The notes under the pieces: generated by a model
Database searches by the model: none
The model's input: only the letters and a program-made list of their open reading frames with translations
Told to the model about the DNA's origin: nothing
Shown here: positions 29,910 through 39,869 of the stretch, one piece after another
How positions within the stretch are numbered: position 1 is the first letter of the stretch
How the letters are laid out: every line of letters starts with the position of its first letter
Translations under genes and position numbers: made by a program
Source of the DNA: LMUY01 sp965199555
Lineage (GTDB): Bacteria; Pseudomonadota; Alphaproteobacteria; Acetobacterales; Acetobacteraceae
DNA length: 64,000 nt
Direction: 5' to 3'
Assembly (NCBI GenBank): GCA_965199555.1
Contig: CBDASJ010000006.1
Coordinates: 806,001-870,000 of the forward strand

Positions 29910-30683
29910 TCAGGCCGATGCAGCAAGTTTCGTGCCCGCCGTGCCCGTGGCGGCTTCGATCTCCCGTGCGCTTCCCGCCAGCAGCGCCGCCAACTGGGCC
30001 GCCACCGCGTCGCCGGGATTGCCGCGGAGCACGAAGCTGAGGCTGCCGAGCACGCGGCCCCCAGGGTGCAGGATGGGCACGGCGATGCCGGTATGGTCCG
30101 CGTCCAGTTCGGCGTGGGAGATCACGTGGCCCGCCTTGCGCAGCCGCGCCATGGCGGTGCGGAACGCCGCCCATTCCGTCGGCAGCCCGGCCGCCCGGAT
30201 CTCCGCGTCGCGCGTCGCGAACAGCCGCCGCAGCTCGCGGGACGCCATGCTTGCCAGGATCGCCTTGGAGGTGGCGCCGCGGAACAACGGCATCGGCCGG
30301 CCCCGTTCGTAGGCCACGCCTTCGTGCCGGTCGGCCTGCGCCATTTCCTGCACGCACAGCACGGCATTGCGGAACAGCCGGCACAGCAGCACCGTGCTCC
30401 CCGACGGCGCCTGGCCGAGCAGCGCCGCCATCACCGGCCTCGCGGCGATCAACAGCGGGTCGGTCAACTGGATCTGCCGGTCATAGGCGATAAAGGCCGG
30501 CCCGAGCGTGTAGCGCCCGGTGGCGAAGCTGGTCAGCAGGCCGGCATCCTCCAGCGTCGCCACATAGCGGTAGGCGCTGGAGGTGGACACACGCAACGCG
30601 GCGGCCACCTGCTCCACCGTCCAATCCGGCTGTTCCACCGTGAACAGTTTCAGCGCCCCAATCGCCCGCTCCGTTCCAGCCAT
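29910..30683 (-). CDS. IclR-family transcriptional regulator
   Basis: 257 aa. N-terminal winged helix (ERAIGALKLF..., TVEQVAAALRVSTSSAYRYVATLEDAGLL at ~22-50), then the IclR effector domain (GRPMPLFRGATSKAILA, IAVPILHPGGRVLGSLSFV). It precedes the amidohydrolase operon on the same strand and is divergent from the dioxygenase/hydroxylase/transporter operon. A perfect palindrome lies in the shared promoter region. Confidence 0.9.
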   Translation of the reverse strand: MAGTERAIGALKLFTVEQPDWTVEQVAAALRVSTSSAYRYVATLEDAGLLTSFATGRYTLGPAFIAYDRQIQLTDPLLIAARPVMAALLGQAPSGSTVLLCRLFRNAVLCVQEMAQADRHEGVAYERGRPMPLFRGATSKAILASMASRELRRLFATRDAEIRAAGLPTEWAAFRTAMARLRKAGHVISHAELDADHTGIAVPILHPGGRVLGSLSFVLRGNPGDAVAAQLAALLAGSAREIEAATGTAGTKLAASA

Positions 30684-30704
30684 CCTGCAGTCAGGCCTCC
30701 AGCA

Positions 30705-30717
30705 TTATTGTCAATAA
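30705..30717. promoter_or_regulatory. Candidate IclR operator (perfect 13-bp palindrome)
   Basis: TTATTG-T-CAATAA: six-base arms about a single central base, in an otherwise GC-rich divergent intergenic region. It lies 22 bp upstream of the iclR-like start and upstream of a TTGACG (30732-30737) that could serve as the -35 of the rightward operon. Confidence 0.6.
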
Positions 30718-30783
30718 ACGCGAATTTTGCCTTGACGGGTCGCGGGCGGAAGCGCAGGTTTGCCGCAAACAGGGGGCGTCACC

Positions 30784-31617
30784 ATGGCAGCAGCAGTCCG
30801 TGCAAGCACGTTCCTGCACCACATCCAGCTTCACAGCAGCGACCCGGCCCGCATGGCCCAGTTCTACGCCGACGCCATGGACATGACGGCGAGCCAGCTC
30901 GGCGGCGGCGAATGGATTTGCGAAGGGCCGCAGCGCCGCGTCCTGTTCGCGCCCGGCGAGAACCGCGCGCTCGGCTATGCCGGGTTCGGCGTGCGCGACG
31001 CGGACAGCCTGGCCGACATGCGCGAAACCGCGGAACGGGCTGGCTTGGACATCCTGCAATCCCCGACCTCTTTGTTCCAGCCGGGAGCCTTCGCCGTGCG
31101 CGATCCGGACGGCAATCTGGCCGTGTTCGGCCTGGGTCAGCAAGAGCCTCCGCTCAAAGGGCTGCGCGGGCCGCTGCAGCACCTGACGCTCGCCACCAAG
31201 GACCCCGTCGCGATCGAGCAGTTCTATGTGGGCAAGCTCGGCTTCCTCACCTCCGACCGGGTGCGCTCCGACGAGGGTGTGGTGAACACGCTGTTCACCC
31301 GCTCCAACCACGAACACCATTCGCTGGCCTGCTTCCGGCAGGACCGCACCGGCGTCGACCACCACAGCTACGAGGCGGGCGACTGGTCCGTGATCAAGGA
31401 TTGGTGCGACCGCATGGGCGACCGGCACATCCCGATCATGTGGGGGCCGGGGCGGCACGGGCCGGGCAACAATTTGTTCATCTTCATCGAGGATCCGGAC
31501 AAGAACTGGATCGAGATATCCGCCGAACTCGAGGTCATCCACGACCGCCCGGTGAAGGAATGGCGCCACGAGCCCCGCACCCTGAATTCCTGGGGCCGGG
31601 CGATCATGCGGGTCTAG
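30784..31617 (+). CDS. VOC-family extradiol ring-cleavage dioxygenase-like protein
   Basis: 277 aa; ATG 30784 has AGGGGG seven bases upstream. Two glyoxalase/VOC modules: LHHIQLHSSDPARMAQFY near 11-28 and LQHLTLATKDPVAIEQFY near 131-148. Metal-ligand pattern His (LQHLTL), His (NHEHHSL near 180) and Glu (DKNWIEIS near 240) matches 2,3-dihydroxybiphenyl/catechol 2,3-dioxygenases. First of a six-gene run with an aromatic hydroxylase and a Liv-type transporter, so ring cleavage is plausible; the substrate is unknown. Confidence 0.85.
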   Translation: MAAAVRASTFLHHIQLHSSDPARMAQFYADAMDMTASQLGGGEWICEGPQRRVLFAPGENRALGYAGFGVRDADSLADMRETAERAGLDILQSPTSLFQPGAFAVRDPDGNLAVFGLGQQEPPLKGLRGPLQHLTLATKDPVAIEQFYVGKLGFLTSDRVRSDEGVVNTLFTRSNHEHHSLACFRQDRTGVDHHSYEAGDWSVIKDWCDRMGDRHIPIMWGPGRHGPGNNLFIFIEDPDKNWIEISAELEVIHDRPVKEWRHEPRTLNSWGRAIMRV

Positions 31618-31657
31618 GGCCGCGACGCGCGAAGTGCCAAGCCAGGAAGGCCTGCCA

Positions 31658-33298
31658 ATGACGCCGCAGGATGGCGACCGATGGGACGTGGCAATCATCG
31701 GCAGCGGCCCGGTCGGGCTGGCACTGGCCAATCTGCTGGGCACGATGGGCGTGCGCACGCTGGTGGTGGAGCGCAACCTGACCACCGTGCAGGAGCCCCG
31801 CGCCGTGTCCATCGACGACGAATCGTTGCGCACGCTGCAAGCGGCCGGGCTGGTCGACACCGTGCTGCAAACCGTCGTGCCGGGCTACGGCTCGCATTAT
31901 TACACGCCCGGCGGGATCCGCTTCGCCAAGGTGGAACCGACCGGCCGGCCCTACGGCTATCCCCGCCGCAACGCCTTCCGCCAGCCGGTGCTGGAAGGGC
32001 AGTTGCGGGACGGGCTGGCGCGGTTCGCCCACGTGAAAGCGCTGTTTGGCTGGTCGCTCGACAGCTCGGTGGCGGATGCGGACGGCGTGACCCTGTCCTT
32101 GACCGGCCCACAAGGGGCCACGCGGACCGTGACGGTGGCCTATCTGGTCGGGTGCGACGGGGCCGCCAGCCGGGTGCGGGAAGCACAAGGCGTCATGCTG
32201 GAAGGCACGACGTTCGACGAGCGGTGGTTGATCGTCGACCTGGAAGGCAACGAGAACACCACGGAGCACACGGAGGTCTTCTGCGACCGCCGCCGCCCCT
32301 GCATCACCCTGCCCGGACCCGACCGCACCCGCCGGTTCGAGTTCAAGCTGCTGCCCGGCGAAACCGACGCGGCGCTGCTGGCGCCCGGCGTGCCGGAAGC
32401 GTTGATCCGCAGCCACGGCGCCGATCCGGCCGCCACGGTCCGGCGGCAGGTCGTGTATCGCTTCCATGCCCGGGTGGCGCCGCGCTGGTCGTTCGGCCGC
32501 GTGCTGATCGCCGGGGATGCCGCCCACCTCACGCCGCCCTTTGCCGGACAAGGCATGAACAGTGGCATGCGGGATGCCCATAACCTGGCCTGGAAGCTCG
32601 CCGCCGTGCTGCGCGGCCAGGCCGGGCCGGGCCTGCTCGACAGCTACGAGCAGGAGCGTAAGGACCACATCTGGCAGATGATCCGGCTGGCGCTGCGCAT
32701 GGGGCGGATCATGTCGCCGCCGTCCTGGCTGCACGGCCTGCTGACCCAGGCGGGCTTGCTGGCGCTCAACCTGGTGCCGCCGGCGCGCGACTACGTGACG
32801 CAGATGAAATACAAGCCGCCGCCGCGCTTCCACGCCGGGTTCCTGTTGCCGGACGGCAAAGGGCGGCACAGCCTGGTCGGCCGCATGCTGCCGCAGCCCA
32901 CCGTGCGCATCGCGGACGGCCGCATTGTGCTGTTGGACGACGTGCTGGGTGAGCAATTTACCCTGCTGGCGGTCACGGGTGACCCGGCGGCGAGCTTCGC
33001 GGCGCTCGACCAGCCGGTGTGGGACGCGCTGGATGTCCGCCGGGTCGCCGTGGTGCCAACTGGTGCGCCGGCAGCGGGCCCGGGATGGATCGCAGTGGCG
33101 GACCAAAGCGGCGGCTTGGCGGCCACGATGGCGCGATACGGCGGATGGGCGCTGCTGCTGCGGCCGGACCATTACGTCGCCGCCGCCATCCCGCTGGCCG
33201 ATCCGCGCCCGGCGGCGGAGGCGGTTGCCCGCATGCTGGCGGCGACCTGGCCGGCCAATGCCGCGGGGGCCTTGCCGGAACGCCTGGATGCTGCCTGA
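31658..33298 (+). CDS. FAD-dependent aromatic hydroxylase (MhpA-like)
   Basis: 546 aa from ATG 31658 with AGGAAGG seven bases upstream. FAD site AIIGSGPVGLALANLLG near 12-28, DG motif YLVGCDGAASRVREA near 155-169, and GD motif IAGDAAHLTPPFAGQGMNSG near 285-304. C-terminal thioredoxin-like region as in MhpA and PheA/TfdB-type enzymes. It would hydroxylate a phenolic ring using NAD(P)H and O2, feeding the extradiol dioxygenase encoded upstream. Confidence 0.88.
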   Translation: MTPQDGDRWDVAIIGSGPVGLALANLLGTMGVRTLVVERNLTTVQEPRAVSIDDESLRTLQAAGLVDTVLQTVVPGYGSHYYTPGGIRFAKVEPTGRPYGYPRRNAFRQPVLEGQLRDGLARFAHVKALFGWSLDSSVADADGVTLSLTGPQGATRTVTVAYLVGCDGAASRVREAQGVMLEGTTFDERWLIVDLEGNENTTEHTEVFCDRRRPCITLPGPDRTRRFEFKLLPGETDAALLAPGVPEALIRSHGADPAATVRRQVVYRFHARVAPRWSFGRVLIAGDAAHLTPPFAGQGMNSGMRDAHNLAWKLAAVLRGQAGPGLLDSYEQERKDHIWQMIRLALRMGRIMSPPSWLHGLLTQAGLLALNLVPPARDYVTQMKYKPPPRFHAGFLLPDGKGRHSLVGRMLPQPTVRIADGRIVLLDDVLGEQFTLLAVTGDPAASFAALDQPVWDALDVRRVAVVPTGAPAAGPGWIAVADQSGGLAATMARYGGWALLLRPDHYVAAAIPLADPRPAAEAVARMLAATWPANAAGALPERLDAA

Positions 33299-33347
33299 GT
33301 CAACCAACGATGCCGGGGCAAACCGGCCGACGGGGAAGGATACGACG

Positions 33348-34550
33348 ATGAACGCGACGCGACGGCGTACACTGGCCATGCTGGCGGCGGCACCGGCCAT
33401 TGCCGCGACGCATCGCGCCCGGGCGGCCGAGCCGGTGAAGGTCGGGCTGGTGCTGACCATGTCCGGCGCATACGCCGCAACCGGCGAGATCATGGCCGAC
33501 GCGGCCAAGCTGTTCCTGGCCACGGATGGCAAGGCGATCCTGGGCGACCAAACCGTGGAGCTGATCGTGCGGGACGATGGCGGCGCCAATCCCGATACGG
33601 CCAAACGCCTGGTGCAGGAGCTGGTGACGCGGGACCGCGTGCAATACCTCGGCGGCTTCCAATGGACGCCGAACGCCAACGCCGTGGCGCCGCTGCTGAA
33701 CCAGGCGAAGCTCCCCTGCGTCCTGTTCAACGCCGCCGGGGCGCCCACCACGCGCTTGTCCCCCTGGTTCATCCGCACCGCCTTCACGCAATGGCAAACC
33801 TGCCTGCCGATGGGGCAATGGGCGGCCGGCACGCGGGGCTTTAAGCGGGCCTATGTGCTGGTGACCGATTTCGGCCCCGGCATGGATGCGGAGCAGGCCT
33901 TCACCAAGGGCTTCACCGAAAAGGGCGGCGAGATCATCGGCGCCGTCCACATGCCGATCCAAAGCCCGAACTTCGTGCCGTTCCTGCTGCGCGCGAAGGA
34001 CGCCAAGCCGGACGTGGTGTTCGCCTTCCATCCCGGCGGCGTGCAAACCACGGCCTTCATGAAGGCCTATGCGGAAGCGGGGTTGAAGGAAGCCGGCATC
34101 CAGTTGGTCGGCCCCGGCGACATCACCAGCGACGAGGAACTGCCGAATATCGGCCGGCTCGCGCTGGGCGTCATCACGGCCGGGCCATACAGCCTGGTGG
34201 CGAACCGGCCGGCCAACCTGGCGTTCGTGGCGGCCTGGAAGGCGGCCTATGGCATGGGTGCGATCCGGCCCAACTTCATGGCCGCCGGCTCCTGGGACGG
34301 GATGCACGCGATCTGCGCCGCGATCGCCGCCACCGGCGGCAAGGCCGACGCCGCGGGCGCGATGAAGACGCTGAGCAATTTCAAGGCGGACAGCCCGAAA
34401 GGCCCGATCAGCATCGACCCGGCCACCCGCGACATCGTGCAGAACATCTACATCCGCGAAGTCCGGCAGGTGGGCGACGAGGTCGCCAACGTGGAGATCG
34501 ACACCATCCCCGACGTGAAGGACCCGTGGAAAGCCGCCAACCCGGCCTGA
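33348..34550 (+). CDS. Liv-type ABC importer periplasmic binding protein
   Basis: 400 aa; GGAAGGA precedes ATG 33348. N-terminus RRRTLAMLAAAPAIAA looks like an export signal. Class I binding-protein fold (VKVGLVLTMSGAYAATGE, RDDGGANPDTAKRLVQELV). In catabolic clusters such proteins often bind aromatic acids rather than leucine; the neighbouring hydroxylase and dioxygenase favour that here. Confidence 0.88.
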   Translation: MNATRRRTLAMLAAAPAIAATHRARAAEPVKVGLVLTMSGAYAATGEIMADAAKLFLATDGKAILGDQTVELIVRDDGGANPDTAKRLVQELVTRDRVQYLGGFQWTPNANAVAPLLNQAKLPCVLFNAAGAPTTRLSPWFIRTAFTQWQTCLPMGQWAAGTRGFKRAYVLVTDFGPGMDAEQAFTKGFTEKGGEIIGAVHMPIQSPNFVPFLLRAKDAKPDVVFAFHPGGVQTTAFMKAYAEAGLKEAGIQLVGPGDITSDEELPNIGRLALGVITAGPYSLVANRPANLAFVAAWKAAYGMGAIRPNFMAAGSWDGMHAICAAIAATGGKADAAGAMKTLSNFKADSPKGPISIDPATRDIVQNIYIREVRQVGDEVANVEIDTIPDVKDPWKAANPA

Positions 34551-34554
34551 CCCC

Positions 34555-35415
34555 GTGGTCGCCCTGGTCGACATCGCCTTCCAATCGCTCGCCTATGCCA
34601 GCGTGCTGTACCTGATCTCGGTCGGGCTGTCGGTCACGCTGGGGCTGATGGGGTTCGTCAACCTGGCGCACGGCATCTTCGCCATGGCCGGCGGCTACGT
34701 CGCCGCACTCGCCATCACGCGCTGGGGCGTGCCCTGGGCGGCGATGCTGGTGTTGGCGCCGGCGGCGGTGGCGGTGCTGGCCGCCGTCACCGAACGGGTG
34801 CTGTACGCCCGGCTGTACGGGCGCAGCGAGCTGGACCAGGTGCTGTTCTCCATCGGATTGATCTTCGTGGCCGGAGCGGCGGCGCGGCTGATCGTCGGGC
34901 CGCTGCTGCAGCCGATCCCGATCCCGGACGCGTTGCAGCAGACGGTGCAGGCCGGGCCGTTCGGATTCTACCTGTACAAGCTGCTGGTGATCGGCATCGG
35001 GCTCCTGGTGGCGGCCTGCGTGTTCGCCGGGCTGGAGCGGACGCGGTTCGGCGCCACGGTGCGCGCGGCGGTGGAAAACCGCGGCATGGCGGAGTCGGTG
35101 GGGCTGCGCACGTCCCGCCTGTTCACCGTGACCTTCGCGCTGGGCGGCGCGCTGGCCGCGCTGGGCGGGGTGCTGGGCGCCAACGTGTTCGGCATCAACC
35201 CCGGCTACCCGTTCGACGTGCTGGTGTACGTGCAGATCGTCGTCGCGGTGGCCGGGTTGGGAACGCTGCGGGGATCGCTGCTGGCGTCCCTGCTGATCGG
35301 GCTGCTGCAAACCCTGTCTGGCTACTACGCGCCCGCGCTGGGCACCGTGCTGCTGTTCGGGGTGGTGTTCCTTTTGCTGCTCGCCCGGCCTCGCGGCCTG
35401 TTCGGGCGGGTCTGA
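34555..35415 (+). CDS. livH: Liv-type ABC importer permease (LivH)
   Basis: 286 aa from GTG four bases after the upstream stop. About eight membrane helices; family block LGLMGFVNLAHGIFAMAGGYVAA near residue 25. Partner of the LivM-type permease that follows three bases later. Confidence 0.9.
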   Translation: MVALVDIAFQSLAYASVLYLISVGLSVTLGLMGFVNLAHGIFAMAGGYVAALAITRWGVPWAAMLVLAPAAVAVLAAVTERVLYARLYGRSELDQVLFSIGLIFVAGAAARLIVGPLLQPIPIPDALQQTVQAGPFGFYLYKLLVIGIGLLVAACVFAGLERTRFGATVRAAVENRGMAESVGLRTSRLFTVTFALGGALAALGGVLGANVFGINPGYPFDVLVYVQIVVAVAGLGTLRGSLLASLLIGLLQTLSGYYAPALGTVLLFGVVFLLLLARPRGLFGRV

Positions 35416-35418
35416 GCC

Positions 35419-36381
35419 ATGGCAACCGACGGCTTCGCCGCGACGCTGCGCCGCAAGCACCGGGTGCACCCGGCGGAAGCCCTGCCCTTGCTGGCCCTGC
35501 TGGCCGTCCCGCTGCTGGGGGACGCGTACTACGCGCTGGCGACGGAGGTCGCCATAACCGTCATCCTGGCGCTCTCGCTGGACCTGCTGGTCGGCTATGC
35601 CGGCATCGTCACGCTGGGGCACAGCGTGTTCTTCGGGCTGGGCGCCTATGCCAGCGGCATCGCGTCCGTGCATGGCTGGGGCGAACCGGTCAGCGGCCTG
35701 CTGATCGGCGGGGCGGTGGGGGCGCTGGCCGGCGCGGCGCTCGGCGCGATCGTGCTCCGCACCGCGCGCTTCACCCTGCTGATGCTGACGCTGTCCTCCG
35801 TCTTCCTGGTGAGCGAGGCCGCCAACAAGGCCGGCTGGCTGACCGGCGGGGCGGACGGGCTGACCGGCGTGTCCACCGCCCCGCTGTTCGGGGTGTGGGA
35901 GTTCGACCTGTTCGGCCGTACCGGCTTTGGCTTCGCGGCCGGGGTGCTGGTGCTGGTATGGCTCGGGTTGCGCTGGCTGGTGCATGCGCCGTTCGGCCAG
36001 TCGATCATGGCGATCCGCGACAATCCGGGCCGCGCGGAAGCGATCGGGATGGCGGTGCTGCCGCGGCTGACGCTGGTATACGCCATCGCCTGCGGCCTGG
36101 CCGGGGTGGCCGGGGCGTTGCAGGCGGAGATCGACCAGTTTGCCGGGCTGAAGGATATCGGGTTCGAGCAATCGGCCACCGTGCTCGTCATGCTCGCCCT
36201 GGGCGGCCCCGGGCGGCTGTACGGCGCCATGGTCGGGCCGGCGGTTTTCATCGTGGCGCAGGACTGGCTTGCCAAGAAAGACCCGGTGCAGTGGGAGCTG
36301 TGGCTCGGCGTGATCATCGTCGCCGCGGTGGTGTTCGCGCCCGGCGGCCTGGCCGGGCTGGCGAAGCGGCTGCGCCGATGA
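35419..36381 (+). CDS. livM: Liv-type ABC importer permease (LivM)
   Basis: 320 aa, hydrophobic throughout. Family landmarks: LVGYAGIVTLGHSVFFGLGAYA near 55-76, and SIMAIRDNPGRAEAIGM near 195. Overlaps the ATPase gene by ATGA. Confidence 0.9.
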   Translation: MATDGFAATLRRKHRVHPAEALPLLALLAVPLLGDAYYALATEVAITVILALSLDLLVGYAGIVTLGHSVFFGLGAYASGIASVHGWGEPVSGLLIGGAVGALAGAALGAIVLRTARFTLLMLTLSSVFLVSEAANKAGWLTGGADGLTGVSTAPLFGVWEFDLFGRTGFGFAAGVLVLVWLGLRWLVHAPFGQSIMAIRDNPGRAEAIGMAVLPRLTLVYAIACGLAGVAGALQAEIDQFAGLKDIGFEQSATVLVMLALGGPGRLYGAMVGPAVFIVAQDWLAKKDPVQWELWLGVIIVAAVVFAPGGLAGLAKRLRR

Positions 36382-37117
36382 TCCCGGTGCTGGAGCTGCG
36401 CGACCTGGTCAAGCGCTTCGGCGGCCTGACGGTGACCGCCGGCGTGTCCCTGGCGCTGCAACGCGGCGCCCGCCACGCGCTGATCGGGCCGAACGGCGCC
36501 GGCAAGACCACGCTGGTCAACCAGGTGACCGGGCGCCTGCGTCCCGATGGCGGCACGGTGCTTCTGGCCGGCACGGACGTGACCCGGCTGCCCCAGCACC
36601 GGCGGGTCCGGCTCGGCCTGGTGCGGACCTTCCAGGTCACCAACCTGTTCGGCTCGTTTTCCGCGCTGGAAAACATCGCCCTGGCGGTGGCCGAACGCGA
36701 AGGGCGCGGCTTGTCGCTGCGCGGGCGCGGCTTTCCCGCCCATGTCGCCGACGAGGCGGAGGCGATCGCCGCCCGCACCCAGTTGGGCGCCGTGGGCGAC
36801 CGGCCGGTGCGCAGCCTGGCCTATGGCCAGCAGCGGCTGGTGGAACTGGCCCTGGCCTTGGCGTCGCGCCCCCGGCTGCTGCTGTTGGACGAGCCGGCGG
36901 CGGGCCTCCCGGCCTCCGACCACGCCACCGTTCTGGACGCGCTCGACCGGCTGCCGGAGGACGTCGCGGTGCTGTTGATCGAGCACGACATGCCGCTGGT
37001 GTTCCGCTTTGCCCGCGCGATCACGGTGCTGGCGGAAGGCAAGGTGATCGCCACGGGCGACCCGGACGCGATCCAGCGCGACGAGGCCGTGCGCGCCGCA
37101 TATCTGGGCACGCGGCG

Positions 37118-37121
<4 letters not shown>
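36378..37121 (+). CDS. livG: Liv-type ABC importer ATPase (LivG)
   Basis: 247 aa. Walker A GPNGAGKTT at 37-45, LivG-type block RTFQVTNLFGSFSALENIALA, signature SLAYGQQRLVELA near 152, Walker B LLLLDEPAAGL near 172 and a His switch (LIEHDM). ATGA overlaps at both ends show a single operon. Confidence 0.9.
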
Positions 37122-37822
<701 letters not shown>

Positions 37823-37918
37823 CGCCGGTGCGCCGAACCCGCCATGGCGAGTGGCCATTGCGCAAAGCCATCCACAAGGGCGCTACCGGCGCAACCCGCC
37901 GGGAGCACCCGCTTGCTT

Positions 37919-38284
37919 CTACTCGCCGACGGCGCGGCTTACCTGGTTCTTGCCGTCCCAGAAAAGCGAGATGGTATTGTACTGGCACAGATTGACGTCA
38001 TGCCACTCGGCGGAGGAGTCATCATCGTGATACTTCACCTTGATGTCGAATTGGCAAGCGCCGTTGCCGTGTGGGAAGTTGATGTCCTTGGTTTCACCAT
38101 TGGCCAACGCGTCGTCGCCCATTCGATCACTGCCCCAGTTCGAACTGGAATGCCGTGAAACGTAGACTTCGTCGATCTGGTAGCCAGTCTTGTTCTTCAA
38201 CGTGAAGTCGGCATTATTGGCTTGGGCGAGGCCAGCCATGCTCAGAAACACAAGAGAAGCCGTTACAAAAGTATTAATGCGCAT
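37919..38284 (-). CDS. Small secreted protein of unknown function
   Basis: 121 aa. Signal peptide MRINTFVTASLVFLSMAGLAQA, then a compact mature domain: LKNKTGYQIDEVYVSRHSSS, WGSDRMGDDALANGE, and two Cys (ACQFDIKVKY; DVNLCQYNTI) that may form a disulfide. The NxTGxxI...VYVS...WGxDxLG pattern belongs to a widespread secreted family that databases often mislabel as argininosuccinate lyase; no enzymatic motif is present. It stands alone, convergent with the Liv operon, and its upstream region is AT-richer than the neighbourhood. Confidence 0.75.
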   Translation of the reverse strand: MRINTFVTASLVFLSMAGLAQANNADFTLKNKTGYQIDEVYVSRHSSSNWGSDRMGDDALANGETKDINFPHGNGACQFDIKVKYHDDDSSAEWHDVNLCQYNTISLFWDGKNQVSRAVGE

Positions 38285-38555
38285 TTGACCAATCTTTCCT
38301 TGACGGTTTGGGCTGTCCGCTTAAACTATTTGCCGCAAGACTTCAAGTACTATAATGCGGTCGATTGTTACATATGCTGACAAAGCAACGTTTACGATTG
38401 GCTTCCTGGAGGCCCGCTACCGAATGGATGCGGGGCCTACAACCGCGCACATCGCTCACGACCTGCGTCAACCTGGGAACCGCGGCGACTGACGGTCGCA
38501 ATCTTCGCGCAACTGGGCCATCGTAGCGGGTGACCGCAACCAGGACCCGTGACAG

Positions 38556-39869
38556 ATGGCGCACTTGCTCGACACCGTGGACACCGACCTCGAGTTGCCG
38601 CGCCGCACCGGGGTGGTGGTGATCGGGGGCGGCATCGCCGGCATCAGCACCGCCTTGGCCCTGGCGGAAAAGGGCGTCGCCGTCACCGTGCTGGAAAAAG
38701 GCCGCGTCGGGGCCGAGCAGTCCAGCCGCAATTGGGGCTGGTGCCGGACCATGGGACGCGATTTGGCGGAAGTGCCGCTGGCCATCGAAAGCGTGCGGAT
38801 GTGGGCGCGCATGGCCGAGCGGATCGGCACCGATGTGGGGTTTCAGCGGCCTGGCGCCATTTGGGTCGCCGACGACTTAAAAAAGCTCGACGTGCATGCC
38901 GCATGGCTGAACCGGGCCGGCGAATACCAGGTCGAGTCCCGCATGCTGGATGCCGACGAAACCGCCGCCCTGCTGCCAGAAGCCGGCCGCCGCTTCGCCG
39001 GCAGCCTTTACACGCCGTCGGACGGTCGCGCCGAACCCGAGCGCGCCGTTCCAGCCATGGCGGCTGCTGCCCGCCGGCTGGGCGCCGTCATCCTGGAGGG
39101 CTGTGCCGCGCGCGGGCTGGACGTCGCGGCCGGCCGCGTCGCGGGCGTGGTGACGGAGCGGGGGCGGATCGCCTGCGATAGCGCCGTGCTGGCGGGTGGC
39201 GCGTGGTCCCGCCTGTTCTGCGGCAACCAAGGCATCGGCTTCCCGCAACTGAAGGTGCTGGGCTCCGTGTTCCGCACCGCGCCCTTGCCCGGCCCGGCGA
39301 TCTCCGTCGGCGGTCAGCATTGGGCGTTTCGCCGGCGCACCGATGGCGGATACACCATCGCCCGGCGCAGCAGCATGCGCACCCCGATCGTGCCCGACAG
39401 CTTCCGCCTGCTGCCGCAGTTCGGTCCCTCGTTTCTCCGCAACCACGGCGAGTTGAAGCTGCAACTGGACCGCCGCTTCGTCGCGGAATGGCGGATGCCG
39501 CGGCACTGGGCGCTTGACCGCCCATCCCCGTTCGAGGCGGTGCGGGTGCTGGACCCGGCGCCGAACCAGGGTGACCTGGATGTGGCGCGGCAGGAACTCG
39601 TCCGCGCCTTTCCGGCTTTCGCCAGCATGAAGGTGGCTGGGAGCTGGGGCGGCATGATCGACGTGACACCGGACGGCGTGCCGGTGATCGGCGCCGTTGA
39701 CGCCGTGCCGGGCTTCCATCTCGCCAGCGGCTTTTCCGGCCACGGCTTCGGCATCGGGCCGGGCGCCGGACGCTTGATGGCGGACCTGGTCACCGGGGCC
39801 ACGCCGATCGTTGATCCGGCGCCATTCCGCTTCGCCCGCTTCACCGAGCCCACGCGGAAGGCCGCCTGA
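38556..39869 (+). CDS. DAO-family FAD-dependent oxidoreductase
   Basis: 437 aa. FAD site VVVIGGGIAGISTALALAEKG at ~20-40, then SSRNWGWCRTMGRD and a C-terminal GWGGMIDVTPDGVPVIG-like block (SWGGMIDVTPDGVPVIGA) typical of D-amino-acid dehydrogenase/gamma-glutamylputrescine oxidase relatives. It would oxidise a C-N bond in an amine or amino acid. Shares TGATG with the next gene. Substrate unknown. Confidence 0.88.
   Translation: MAHLLDTVDTDLELPRRTGVVVIGGGIAGISTALALAEKGVAVTVLEKGRVGAEQSSRNWGWCRTMGRDLAEVPLAIESVRMWARMAERIGTDVGFQRPGAIWVADDLKKLDVHAAWLNRAGEYQVESRMLDADETAALLPEAGRRFAGSLYTPSDGRAEPERAVPAMAAAARRLGAVILEGCAARGLDVAAGRVAGVVTERGRIACDSAVLAGGAWSRLFCGNQGIGFPQLKVLGSVFRTAPLPGPAISVGGQHWAFRRRTDGGYTIARRSSMRTPIVPDSFRLLPQFGPSFLRNHGELKLQLDRRFVAEWRMPRHWALDRPSPFEAVRVLDPAPNQGDLDVARQELVRAFPAFASMKVAGSWGGMIDVTPDGVPVIGAVDAVPGFHLASGFSGHGFGIGPGAGRLMADLVTGATPIVDPAPFRFARFTEPTRKAA

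Noticed and set aside
38343..38564. 73-residue minus-strand frame upstream of the DAO gene
   Set aside because: No recognisable domain and it overlaps the probable promoter region of the oxidase.
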